The notes beneath the pieces were generated by a model. That model saw nothing but the letters and a program-made list of their open reading frames with translations. It searched no databases and was not told the DNA's origin. This document shows positions 9,818-18,921 of a stretch of DNA of 64,000 bases, piece after piece (within the stretch, counting starts at the first letter, position 1; every line of letters begins with the position of its first letter). The DNA is taken from NCBI GenBank assembly GCA_002724925.1, contig PBQA01000014.1, positions 62,001 through 126,000 of the forward strand, given 5' to 3'. Position numbers and translations under genes: made by a program. Source of the stretch: Oceanospirillaceae bacterium. Lineage in GTDB: Bacteria; Pseudomonadota; Gammaproteobacteria; Pseudomonadales; Oceanobacteraceae.

Positions 9818-10806
9818 CAGGCAGGCTCCTCACTGTTTACCGGTGTTTGCTGGCCACTCATAGCCATGGCCATCACGGCCATCCGCACGGCAATGCCATA
9901 ACTGACCTGGTTCAAAATGACGGACTGATTGCCGTCGGCGACGGCCGATTCAATTTCAACACCGCGGTTGATCGGGCCCGGATGCATAACGATGGCATCG
10001 GGTTTAGCAAACGCGAGCTTTTCTTCGGTCAGACCGTATAGTTTGAAAAATTCGCCTTCCGATGGAAGCAATGCATTCTGCATGCGTTCTTTCTGCAGGC
10101 GCAGCATGATGACCACGTCGCAGTCGGCGAGCCCCGCTTTCATATCGTAATAAGGAACGGCGCCCATGCTTTCGATATCAGAAGGTAGCAGGGTTCCGGG
10201 GCCAATGACTCTGACTTCGGCAGCGCCTAGCGTGCGCAGGGCGTGGATCTGAGAGCGGGCAACCCGTGAATGCAGAATATCGCCGACAATAGAAACGATT
10301 TTTCCTTCGATATCGCCTTTGTGACGGCGGATTGTGAGCATATCAAGCATAGCCTGAGTCGGGTGCGCGTGGCGACCGTCACCGGCATTAATAATGGCGA
10401 CGTTTGGCGTTACCTGTTCGGCAATGAAATGGGCGGCGCCTGAGTCTGAATGGCGTACAACGAACATGTCGCTGTACATGGCCTCAAGATTCCAGAGGGT
10501 GTCCATTAAGGTTTCCCCCTTAGAAGTCGCCGAGCGCGCGATATCGAGGTTGAGAATATCCGCCGACAGACGTTTCGCTGCGAGCTCGAAGGTTGAACGG
10601 GTCCGGGTGCTGTTTTCAAAAAACAGATTGACGACGGTTTTACCGCGCAGCAGAGGAACGGTTTTTACTGCTCTCTCCTGTGTGCTGATAAATGAGTCCG
10701 CGGTGTCTAAAATTTCTGTGAGTAGCTCGCGGCTCAGGCCTTCAGTCGTCAGGAAGTGCTTAAGGCGTCCGTCTTCGGTGAGCTGGACTGTGTTGGGATC
10801 AGTCAT
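9817..10806 (-). CDS. pyrB: Aspartate carbamoyltransferase catalytic subunit
   Basis: [45 protein letters not shown] motifs. Confidence 0.97.
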   Translation of the reverse strand: MTDPNTVQLTEDGRLKHFLTTEGLSRELLTEILDTADSFISTQERAVKTVPLLRGKTVVNLFFENSTRTRSTFELAAKRLSADILNLDIARSATSKGETLMDTLWNLEAMYSDMFVVRHSDSGAAHFIAEQVTPNVAIINAGDGRHAHPTQAMLDMLTIRRHKGDIEGKIVSIVGDILHSRVARSQIHALRTLGAAEVRVIGPGTLLPSDIESMGAVPYYDMKAGLADCDVVIMLRLQKERMQNALLPSEGEFFKLYGLTEEKLAFAKPDAIVMHPGPINRGVEIESAVADGNQSVILNQVSYGIAVRMAVMAMAMSGQQTPVNSEEPA

Positions 10807-10819
10807 GTGGTGTTCCTGT

Positions 10820-11317
10820 TCAGGCCAGAGTCAGAACTAAAGGGCGCGGGCCGGTCAGCTTGACCAGCTGGCCATCATTTAATGCCAGAGTCGCTCCGCA
10901 GAGGTCTGGCTGAATCGGTAATTCGCGACGACCGATATCCAGCAGACATATAAGGGTAATGCTGGCTGGGCGGCCATAATCAAACAGCTCGTTCATGGCG
11001 GCGCGTATGGTTCGGCCGCTCATGATGACGTCATCGATCAGGATGATGTGTCGGTCTTCAATGGAGTCCGGCAGCTCTGACCCCTGAACCTTCGGGTGCA
11101 GGCCGTGACGAGTGAAGTCATCGCGGTAGAAACTGATATCAAGTGTGGCGACGTCGTCGGCACATTTCAGTGTGTCATTGAGACGTTCTGCAACCCAGAC
11201 GCCGCCCGTTCGGATACCGACCAATAAGGGGTTGTCGAGCTGGCGCTCGCTAATCAGCTCACTGACTTGCTCAGCCAGGTCTTGAGTAATGTGTTCTATG
11301 TCCGGCAGATTCATCAT
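10820..11317 (-). CDS. pyrR: PyrR bifunctional regulator/uracil phosphoribosyltransferase
   Basis: [16 protein letters not shown] and [26 protein letters not shown] motif; start set at MMNLPDIEH overlapping the ruvX stop. Confidence 0.92.
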   Translation of the reverse strand: MMNLPDIEHITQDLAEQVSELISERQLDNPLLVGIRTGGVWVAERLNDTLKCADDVATLDISFYRDDFTRHGLHPKVQGSELPDSIEDRHIILIDDVIMSGRTIRAAMNELFDYGRPASITLICLLDIGRRELPIQPDLCGATLALNDGQLVKLTGPRPLVLTLA

Positions 11318-11772
11318 TAGTCTCCTGCTTTCGGGTGTTCTGACATCCAACTTTCCAGAATCAGGCAGGCAGCGAGGCCGTCTACCGAGTAGTCACCAAA
11401 GTTCTGATGCCCAGAATCTTCAATGACCATGCCTTTCGCTTCGTAGCTGGTCAGGCGCTCGTCCTGCGTGTACGAAGGGCGATGGAAACGACCTTCCAGA
11501 CGGCGGGAGAATTTTGCCGCTCTCCGGCTCATTTCTGAAGGGGTGCCGTCCATATTGAGTGGCAAGCCAGTGACAAAGGCGTCAGGTTGCCATTCTTTAA
11601 TAATGCGCTCCAGAGAGTCCCAGTCGGGTACGCCGTCTCTGGCTTTGATGGGCTCCAGAGCATTGGCACTGTCTGTCAGGCGCTGGCCAATAGCAATGCC
11701 GATGCGTCGGGTGCCAAAATCAAACCCCATGACGGAAGTGATACGATCAGGAATCTGAGGAGTATCAGGCAT
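11317..11772 (-). CDS. ruvX: Holliday junction resolvase-like protein RuvX/YqgF
   Basis: VMGFDFGTRRIGIAIGQ, TGLPLNMDGTPSEMSRRAAKF, DERLTSYEA; start set at MPDTPQIPDR. Confidence 0.93.
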   Translation of the reverse strand: MPDTPQIPDRITSVMGFDFGTRRIGIAIGQRLTDSANALEPIKARDGVPDWDSLERIIKEWQPDAFVTGLPLNMDGTPSEMSRRAAKFSRRLEGRFHRPSYTQDERLTSYEAKGMVIEDSGHQNFGDYSVDGLAACLILESWMSEHPKAGD

Positions 11773-12322
11773 GGCCTGACTCATCACTGAGGAATTCGGC
11801 ACTGACACCCAATTTACTGAGTGCAACATCATAAAGGTCGCGCTGGTCGAGGCGAAAAAGAAGGTCGGGAGTTGCCTCCAGTGTGAGCCAGGCGTTTTCG
11901 CGCAGCTCTTCGTCCAATTGGCCTGCACTCCAGCCGGCGTAGCCAAGACCAAGCATGTAATTCTGAGGTCCTGTTCCTTGAGCAATCGCACGCAGAATAT
12001 CCTGAGACGACGTCAGGTGGGTTTTCTCTGTAATATTCATGGTGGCGCCCCAGTCTCCGGTTTCTTCGTGCAGAATAAAACCTTGCTCCGGACTGACTGG
12101 TCCGCCCTGAAGGATGGTAGGCGTAATGTGGCTACGACGATCAATATCCAGCTGTTCGCAGATATCACTGAACTCAATACTGGAGGGCTTGTTCAGTACC
12201 AGCCCCATCGCGCCATCCGCGTTGTGTTCGCATAAGTAGGTGACCGTGCCGCCGAACCAGGAGCCATCAAGGCCGGGCATCGCAATCAACAGGTGGTTAC
12301 GCAGGCTGTTCAGTTCAAGCAT
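11765..12322 (-). CDS. algH: AlgH/YqgE family protein
   Basis: LRNHLLIAMPGLDGSWFGGTVTYLCEHNADGAMGLVLNKP signature. Confidence 0.94.
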   Translation of the reverse strand: MLELNSLRNHLLIAMPGLDGSWFGGTVTYLCEHNADGAMGLVLNKPSSIEFSDICEQLDIDRRSHITPTILQGGPVSPEQGFILHEETGDWGATMNITEKTHLTSSQDILRAIAQGTGPQNYMLGLGYAGWSAGQLDEELRENAWLTLEATPDLLFRLDQRDLYDVALSKLGVSAEFLSDESGHA

Positions 12323-13200
12323 CAGTTTGACCCCGAGAGGTAACGGTCACCGGTGAATTGCCAGGTGCGGATGATTTCCAGTCTATCCATTTCGCGCCGC
12401 ATTTCGTTGGTAAATGGGGCGAACGGAGCAGCAAGGCGGACAATTCGTGTGGCAGCTTCATCGAGTACTCTGCGGCCCGAAGACTCAAGCACTGCGAGCT
12501 CATGGATGCTGCCATCAGGGTTGATGGACACTAAGATCCGTAAACGGCAATTGTCGTAGCAGTTTTCAGCTTCCTGTGGATAGTTAATGGCACCCATTCG
12601 CTCAATTTTCTGACGCCATAAATTCACGTAGTAAGCGTCGGTCGCTTTCATTGTAGATGCAGCGGTCAGACGATGAATACGCGGCATTCGTGCGTACATT
12701 TGGCGTTCGGTATCCAACTTAGCCTGCAGGCTGGCGATTTCGAGGCTGCGCTCAAATAAGCTTTGTTGAGGGCCGTCCGGAATATCTGGGGCAGGCGGTT
12801 GTTGTTCTGCAATCTGCTGTTGCTGTTTATCAGGACTGCGGGTGGTTGAAACAACTTGGGTATGCTGGCTGTCCTGCAGGCGCGGAGCCGTTGGCATCTG
12901 TTCTTCGCGTACGTTCTCACGGATGTCGTTGGCGTGGAAGTCGGCTTCAACGTCCGTGGTCTGCATCTGCGCTTCGTCCAGAGTGCCGCTGCCCTGTTGG
13001 TTTTCCTGGGCAAGAAAGTCGGCATCTTCGGGCGCTTCATCACTGCGGTAGCCTGCCAGGGTGACGTCCAGTGTCGAACTGAAAGCCGGGCTTTCCTGCG
13101 CACTGAAACTGATGCCCAGCACTAGCATGGCGTGCACCATGAGCGCGACGAAGATCGCGAACATCATGCGGTCATTGCTTGATACGGTCTGGGCACTCAT
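12322..13200 (-). CDS. TonB-family energy transducer (TonB3-like by position)
   Basis: N-terminal TM anchor, linker, C-terminal CRLRILVSINPDGSIHELAVLESSGRRVLDEAATRIVRLAAPFAPF TonB domain; sits between gshB and algH next to pilG as recalled for P. aeruginosa tonB3. Confidence 0.85.
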   Translation of the reverse strand: MSAQTVSSNDRMMFAIFVALMVHAMLVLGISFSAQESPAFSSTLDVTLAGYRSDEAPEDADFLAQENQQGSGTLDEAQMQTTDVEADFHANDIRENVREEQMPTAPRLQDSQHTQVVSTTRSPDKQQQQIAEQQPPAPDIPDGPQQSLFERSLEIASLQAKLDTERQMYARMPRIHRLTAASTMKATDAYYVNLWRQKIERMGAINYPQEAENCYDNCRLRILVSINPDGSIHELAVLESSGRRVLDEAATRIVRLAAPFAPFTNEMRREMDRLEIIRTWQFTGDRYLSGSN

Positions 13201-13247
13201 GGTCTGTCAGGGTCTCCGTCGTTGTGCGCGCAAGTCTGCTCTCACCT

Positions 13248-14213
13248 TCAGGAATTGTCCACACTGGAACGGCGGATTTCCAGTAGTGTATCGATCAGTT
13301 GTCCGGCGACGTCGATACCGCTGTCGCGCGAAATTTCCCGCACGCAAGTCGGGCTGGTGACGTTGATCTCTGTCAGGCAGTTGCCGATGACGTCCAGGCC
13401 AACAAAATACAGGCCGCGTTTTATCAGCTCAGGACCGATGATGCTGGCGATGCGGCGATCGTCTTCCGAGAGCTCTTGCGTGACTCCGCGTCCGCCGGCG
13501 GCCAGGTTGCCGCGTGTCTCGCCTTGCGCAGGAATGCGAGCGAGGCTGTACGGAACGGGCTCGCCATTAATCATCAGAATGCGCTTATCGCCCGATGTGA
13601 TTTCAGGAATGAATTTCTGCGCCATGATCTGTTGTGTGCCGTGAGCGGTCAGAGTTTCGATAATGACGCTGACGTTAGGGTCATCCTTTTTGAGTCGGAA
13701 GATGGAGGAGCCACCCATACCGTCGAGCGGTTTAAATATTACGTCTTCGTGCTCTGCGTGAAATGCCTTCAACAGGTCGGCACGTCGCGCAACGATGGTC
13801 GGTGACATAAGGTCAGGGAAGGCTGTAGCGAATACTTTTTCGTTGCAGTCACGCAGGCTTTGAGGACGGTTAGCAACAAGAACACCTTCCTCTTCGGCAC
13901 GTTCAAGAATGTAGGTGCTGTAGATAAACTCGCTATCAAACGGTGGGTCTTTGCGCATAATGATGATGTCGAGTTCCGCCAATGGACGGTCTTCGAAGTC
14001 ACCCAGATCAGCCCAGTGTTCTGGATTCATCGCCACGTTTAAGGGCGCCATGCGGCCATATGAGCGGCCTTTCTGAATAGAGAGATCAGGTTGTTCCATG
14101 TACCAGAGTTCGCAGCCTCGTTCCTGTGCTGCATTTAACAACGCGAGGGAAGTGTCTTTCTTGAAGTGGATGTCCTGAATAGGGTCCATGATTACGCCAA
14201 GTCTTATAGTCAT
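13248..14213 (-). CDS. gshB: Glutathione synthetase
   Basis: MDPIQDIHFKKDTSLALL, MRKDPPFDSEFIYSTYILE, FKPLDGMGGSSIF motifs. Confidence 0.97.
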   Translation of the reverse strand: MTIRLGVIMDPIQDIHFKKDTSLALLNAAQERGCELWYMEQPDLSIQKGRSYGRMAPLNVAMNPEHWADLGDFEDRPLAELDIIIMRKDPPFDSEFIYSTYILERAEEEGVLVANRPQSLRDCNEKVFATAFPDLMSPTIVARRADLLKAFHAEHEDVIFKPLDGMGGSSIFRLKKDDPNVSVIIETLTAHGTQQIMAQKFIPEITSGDKRILMINGEPVPYSLARIPAQGETRGNLAAGGRGVTQELSEDDRRIASIIGPELIKRGLYFVGLDVIGNCLTEINVTSPTCVREISRDSGIDVAGQLIDTLLEIRRSSVDNS

Positions 14214-14546
14214 TGCGTCTCCGCTGCGTGGTCAGTCATCTGAGTGACAGGAATAATTAATCGTCGGATTGTAACGTATCCGATTTGGCTTTTTCAGCGT
14301 TTTGTCGAGCCTTTGTCAGTGACAGTGTGTTGCATCAGGCAGGGTTCCCGGTATGCTCTCTAGCCTGCCCGGGCGGAGTGTGATACAAAAGCGGAGCGTC
14401 CCGGTGGCCCCGGGGAAACGACTGATTTTCTGTATTCTTTGCAGGACAGTCGGGGGCTCTTGCCGGTCTGAGGGTTGAGTCACAGAACTCTTTGGCCAAT
14501 CAGAGTAAAACAACAACAGATAATTGGATGGTGAAAGGCCTGTCGT

Positions 14547-14927
14547 ATGGACGATAATTTTCAAGATGTAAAGGTCATGGTGATTGACGACAGTAAGACA
14601 ATCCGTCGTACTGCCGAAACCCTGCTGAAAAAAGTTGGCTGCGAAGTCATTACAGCCACTGACGGTTTCGATGCCCTGGCTAAAATCGCCGATACCGACC
14701 CGGATATTATTTTCGTCGATATCATGATGCCGCGACTGGACGGCTATCAGACCTGCGCCCTGATCAAAAATAATTCCAAGTTTAAGTCTACCCCAGTCAT
14801 CATGTTGTCGAGTAAAGACGGCCTGTTTGATAAAGCCAAAGGTCGTATTGTTGGGTCTGATGAGTATCTGACCAAACCATTCAGTAAAGAAGAGCTGCTC
14901 GGTTCTATCCGTCAGCACGCGAAATAA
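14547..14927 (+). CDS. pilG: Twitching motility response regulator PilG
   Basis: Single REC domain VMVIDDSKTIRRTAETLLKKVGCEVITATDG...DIMMPRLDGYQTC; first of pilGHIJK-chp. Confidence 0.95.
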   Translation: MDDNFQDVKVMVIDDSKTIRRTAETLLKKVGCEVITATDGFDALAKIADTDPDIIFVDIMMPRLDGYQTCALIKNNSKFKSTPVIMLSSKDGLFDKAKGRIVGSDEYLTKPFSKEELLGSIRQHAK

Positions 14928-14943
14928 GTAAGGGGTAAGTAGC

Positions 14944-15318
14944 ATGGCGCGCATTCTTGTGGTGGATGACTCACCAACGGAAACCGAGGCTTTCCGGGCG
15001 GTGCTCGAGAAAAACGGCCACGAAGTGTTGAATGCAGAAAACGGTGCTGATGGTGTCGCGGTTGCTCGTCAAGAGCTTCCGGATCTTGTTCTGATGGATA
15101 TTGTTATGCCTGGCCTGAATGGCTTTCAGGCAACCCGTCAGCTAACGCGGAGCCCTGAAACCAAGAATATTCCCGTTGTGATCGTGACCACCAAAGATCA
15201 GGAGACCGACAGGGTTTGGGGTAAGCGTCAGGGGGCCTCAGGCTATTTGGTTAAACCTGTCTCTGAAAGTCGTTTGCTGTCAGAGATCAACGCTTTGATC
15301 GGCACTGAAGAAGGCTGA
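14944..15318 (+). CDS. pilH: Twitching motility response regulator PilH
   Basis: ILVVDDSPTETEAFRAVLEKNGHEV...LMDIVMPGLNGFQATRQL. Confidence 0.95.
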   Translation: MARILVVDDSPTETEAFRAVLEKNGHEVLNAENGADGVAVARQELPDLVLMDIVMPGLNGFQATRQLTRSPETKNIPVVIVTTKDQETDRVWGKRQGASGYLVKPVSESRLLSEINALIGTEEG

Positions 15319-15322
15319 AGGC

Positions 15323-15847
15323 ATGACACCATTTGCTCTGCTCACCGCGATGGAAAATCGCAGCCGACGTTTTGCGTCGCCGCTGCCTCAGCAGGTTGAA
15401 ACTGTATCGACCTGGCGCGGAATCGGATTTCTGCTAGGTAATGAGCAATACGTCGCCAATATGGCGGATGTCGTGGAAATTCTGCAGATGCCAAAAGTAA
15501 CCCGTGTGCCTGGCGTCAAAAACTGGGTGCTGGGTATAGCCAACGTCCGTGGACGTATGGTGTCTGTTATGGATCTCAATGGTCTGCTTGGTCAGCCATC
15601 CCGTGGTAACTGGCGTAGCCAGCGGGTGTTGGTGATTGAGCAGGATGAATACCTTACCGGCCTGCTCGTAGACGCAGTGCTTGGTATGCAAAGTTTTCCG
15701 GTAGACCGGGAGGTGCCTGTGCCGCAGGTGCCTGATGCTCTCGCGCCCTTTGTTGCGAAAGCTTTTGAACGCGATGGCAGGAACTGGCCAGTCATGGAGT
15801 TTGGTGAGCTGTTGAGATCACCTGAGTTTATGAATATCGCCGTATAA
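15323..15847 (+). CDS. pilI: CheW-like protein PilI
   Basis: CheW domain WRGIGFLLGNEQYVANMADVVEILQMPKVTRVPGVKNWVLGIANVRGRMVSVMDL; position. Confidence 0.93.
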   Translation: MTPFALLTAMENRSRRFASPLPQQVETVSTWRGIGFLLGNEQYVANMADVVEILQMPKVTRVPGVKNWVLGIANVRGRMVSVMDLNGLLGQPSRGNWRSQRVLVIEQDEYLTGLLVDAVLGMQSFPVDREVPVPQVPDALAPFVAKAFERDGRNWPVMEFGELLRSPEFMNIAV

Positions 15848-15923
15848 ACACGGAACGGAAAATAATAACAATTTACTGGCCCGTCGGGTCGGATAAGCAT
15901 GCAGCGAGTTTGGAGAGGACGGC

Positions 15924-18005
15924 ATGAGTGGAAACACAGTAAATCAGGGGAAAAAGAGTAACTTCAGTGCCATTGTTCTGATGTTCGTTTTCCTGATCGG
16001 TTTCATTGGTATCACCATTGGGGTCAACATTCTGGCCACAAAAGATGAACAGTATCTCGAGCACTCGGGTGAGCTACGGGTTCTGTCACAGGAATTGGCG
16101 AAAAACGCAGTGGAAGCCGCAGGCGGTAAGCCTGACGCATTTACTCAGCTGCGTCAGGCCCGTGATAACTTCGATAAGCGTTGGGGATATCTCGCTTCCG
16201 GTGATAGTGCAACGAGCCTGCCTCCGTCAGAAGATGCCGCGCAGTCGGGTGTTCAGGAAACCTGGAGCAGCGTACGTGAAGATGCTGACCAGATTATTCG
16301 CTCTGAACAGATTGTTCTCTCGGTTCACGAAGTGGCCGAACTTCTTTCTGAAACGATTCCTCAACTGCAGGTTGAGTACGATGAGATCGTTGATATTCTG
16401 CTTGAAAGTGGCGCCCCTGCTGAGCAGGTTGCAGTTGCCCAACGTCAGTCCTGGCTCGCGGAACGTATCGTCCGCTCAGTAAACAAGGTACTGGCAGGTG
16501 GTGATGACGCAGTGATGGCGGCGGACGCTTTCGGTCGTGACGCCTCGCTGTTCGGTCGGGTACTGAACGGTATGATTCAGGGCAACATCGCCATGAATAT
16601 TTCTCAGGTAACGAACGAAGAAGCGGTGTATGCGTTGGCTGAAGTCGCTGAGCTGTTTGAATTTGTATCGGGCTCTGTTGACGAAATTCTGGAAACCTCT
16701 CCTGAACTCTTCCAGGTTCGTGAAGCCTCCGACAATATCTTCCAGAATTCTCGTGTTCTGCTTGAACAGACCTCTGTTCTGACCAATGAAATTCAGAATA
16801 ACGCTGAAGAACGTAACATGATTCAGCTGGGTGGTTATGTTCTTGCGTTTATTGCACTGCTGTTTGCGTATATCTATTTCCGTACAGAATCTAAGAGCGC
16901 CCGTGAGCGCGAGGAAGATGCTCAGCAGCGAGAGCAGGATACTCGTCAGACGAATGAACAGAACCAGGTTGCGATTCTGCGTCTTCTTGATGAAATTGCT
17001 GACCTTGCAGACGGTGATCTGACAGCGTCCGCGACCGTAACCGAAGACTTTACCGGCGCTATTGCCGACGCGATTAACTTTGCGATCGACCAGATGCGCG
17101 TACTGGTATCCTCGATTAATGATACTGCGGTACAGGTATCGTCGGCGGCTCAGGAAACTCAGGCGACAGCGATGCATCTTGCTGAAGCATCTGAACACCA
17201 GGCCCAGGAAATTGCCGGTGCCTCTGCAGCGATCAACGAAATGGCGGTGTCGATTGACCAGGTATCCGCCAACGCCTCTGAATCATCTGCGGTTGCGGAG
17301 CGGTCGGTTGCGATCGCGAACAAAGGCTCTGAGGTTGTACAGTCGACGATCAGCGGCATGGATAACATCCGTGAGCAGATTCAGGAAACGTCTAAGCGTA
17401 TTAAACGTCTGGGTGAGTCGTCCCAGGAAATTGGTGACATCATCTCCCTGATTACCGACATTGCTGACCAGACCAACATTCTGTCTCTGAACGCGGCTAT
17501 TCAGGCATCGATGGCGGGTGACGCCGGTCGGGGCTTCGCGGTAGTTGCGGACGAAGTACAGCGTCTGGCAGAACGTTCTGCGGCGGCGACCAAGCAGATT
17601 GAAGCTCTGGTTAAAACGATTCAGAACGATACCAACGAAGCCGTTATTTCGATGGAACAGACCACCACCGAGGTAGTTCGTGGTGCCCGTCTGGCACAGG
17701 ATGCGGGTGTGGCGCTGGAAGAAATCGAAAGCGTATCAAACAACCTCGCAGAGCTGATTCAGAACATTTCCAACGCCGCACGTCAGCAGGCGTCGTCAGC
17801 GGGTCATATTTCCAACACGATGAACGTGATTCAGGAAATTACGTCTCAGACCTCAGCCGGTACGACCGCGACTGCGAAGTCGATTGGTAACCTCGCTGAA
17901 ATGGCGAATATGCTGCGTGAATCTGTTGCCGGCTTTAAGCTGCCTGAAACAGTGAGCGACGCAGAATTTCATGAAGAAACCGAAGAAGAGCAGAGCACTC
18001 TCTGA
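15924..18005 (+). CDS. pilJ: Methyl-accepting chemotaxis protein PilJ
   Basis: Two TM segments flanking a PilJ-type sensor region; MCP hairpin [44 protein letters not shown]. Confidence 0.95.
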   Translation: MSGNTVNQGKKSNFSAIVLMFVFLIGFIGITIGVNILATKDEQYLEHSGELRVLSQELAKNAVEAAGGKPDAFTQLRQARDNFDKRWGYLASGDSATSLPPSEDAAQSGVQETWSSVREDADQIIRSEQIVLSVHEVAELLSETIPQLQVEYDEIVDILLESGAPAEQVAVAQRQSWLAERIVRSVNKVLAGGDDAVMAADAFGRDASLFGRVLNGMIQGNIAMNISQVTNEEAVYALAEVAELFEFVSGSVDEILETSPELFQVREASDNIFQNSRVLLEQTSVLTNEIQNNAEERNMIQLGGYVLAFIALLFAYIYFRTESKSAREREEDAQQREQDTRQTNEQNQVAILRLLDEIADLADGDLTASATVTEDFTGAIADAINFAIDQMRVLVSSINDTAVQVSSAAQETQATAMHLAEASEHQAQEIAGASAAINEMAVSIDQVSANASESSAVAERSVAIANKGSEVVQSTISGMDNIREQIQETSKRIKRLGESSQEIGDIISLITDIADQTNILSLNAAIQASMAGDAGRGFAVVADEVQRLAERSAAATKQIEALVKTIQNDTNEAVISMEQTTTEVVRGARLAQDAGVALEEIESVSNNLAELIQNISNAARQQASSAGHISNTMNVIQEITSQTSAGTTATAKSIGNLAEMANMLRESVAGFKLPETVSDAEFHEETEEEQSTL

Positions 18006-18030
18006 GGGCTCTGACGCAACGGTCTGATAC

Positions 18031-18921
18031 ATGAGCCAGTCAATCCGCAATGGTCTGAGTACGGTCCCTGAACTAGACGATGTACAGTTTAATCGTTGGC
18101 AGGGATTGCTGGAGGAGCGCACAGGGATGTTTCTGCCCCAACAGCGGCGCTCTTTCCTACAGACCAGCTTGGGTCTGCGCATGCTGGAACTTGGCATTCG
18201 CGACTATGGTGAGTACTACGAAAAGATTCAGGACGGCCCTTCTGGTGTGATGGAGTGGTCGACACTGGTCGACAGGCTCACTGTTCAGGAGACGCGTTTT
18301 TTCCGCGACCCCGATGCTTTGCAGCTGGTCGTTGAGCATATGCGCCGTCAGCGTCCGCGCCTTCAGGCCCGTGAGGAGACAATGGAGTTCTGGAGTGTTG
18401 GTTGTTCCTCTGGAGAGGAAGCCTACACACTGGCGATGCTTGCCGAAGAGAATCTCGCATCGACCGGTCTGAAGTACTCCATTACTGGTACCGATATCTC
18501 AACCATTGTACTGCGCAAGGCTCGCAGTGGCCGTTACCCGTTGCGGGCGCTGGAGCGTATTCCGGTTGAATACCACAATTGGGCTATTGCTCCGCTGTCT
18601 TCTCAGCAGGTAGAGGTTGCTGCTCAGTTGCGTCGCCGCTGCTGCTTCAGCCAGGTCAATATTCTTAATCTCAAGAGTTGTCCGCTACAGTCGCAGCACG
18701 TGATCTTCTGTCAGAACGTTCTTATTTATTTTCGTCGCTGGCGTCGGCGGGAAATTCTTGATGCTCTCGCGCAACGTCTTGCGCCGGGAGGCTTACTGGT
18801 TATCGGGCTCGGTGAAATGGTGGACTGGGAGCATCCGTTATTAGAATCGGTGCACAGCGGTCAGGTGACCGCGTTTGTCCGCAAACAATCCACATCGACA
18901 GGGGAGAGTGCAAGGCGATGA
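18031..18921 (+). CDS. pilK: CheR-type methyltransferase PilK
   Basis: CheR motifs VQETRFFRDPDALQ, FWSVGCSSGEEAYTLAML, VIFCQNVLIYF. Confidence 0.92.
   Translation: MSQSIRNGLSTVPELDDVQFNRWQGLLEERTGMFLPQQRRSFLQTSLGLRMLELGIRDYGEYYEKIQDGPSGVMEWSTLVDRLTVQETRFFRDPDALQLVVEHMRRQRPRLQAREETMEFWSVGCSSGEEAYTLAMLAEENLASTGLKYSITGTDISTIVLRKARSGRYPLRALERIPVEYHNWAIAPLSSQQVEVAAQLRRRCCFSQVNILNLKSCPLQSQHVIFCQNVLIYFRRWRRREILDALAQRLAPGGLLVIGLGEMVDWEHPLLESVHSGQVTAFVRKQSTSTGESARR

Noticed and set aside
14316-14954. 212-aa minus-strand ORF
   Set aside because: Antisense to pilG and its leader; no recognisable protein features
16476-17198. 240-aa minus-strand ORF
   Set aside because: Antisense shadow of pilJ
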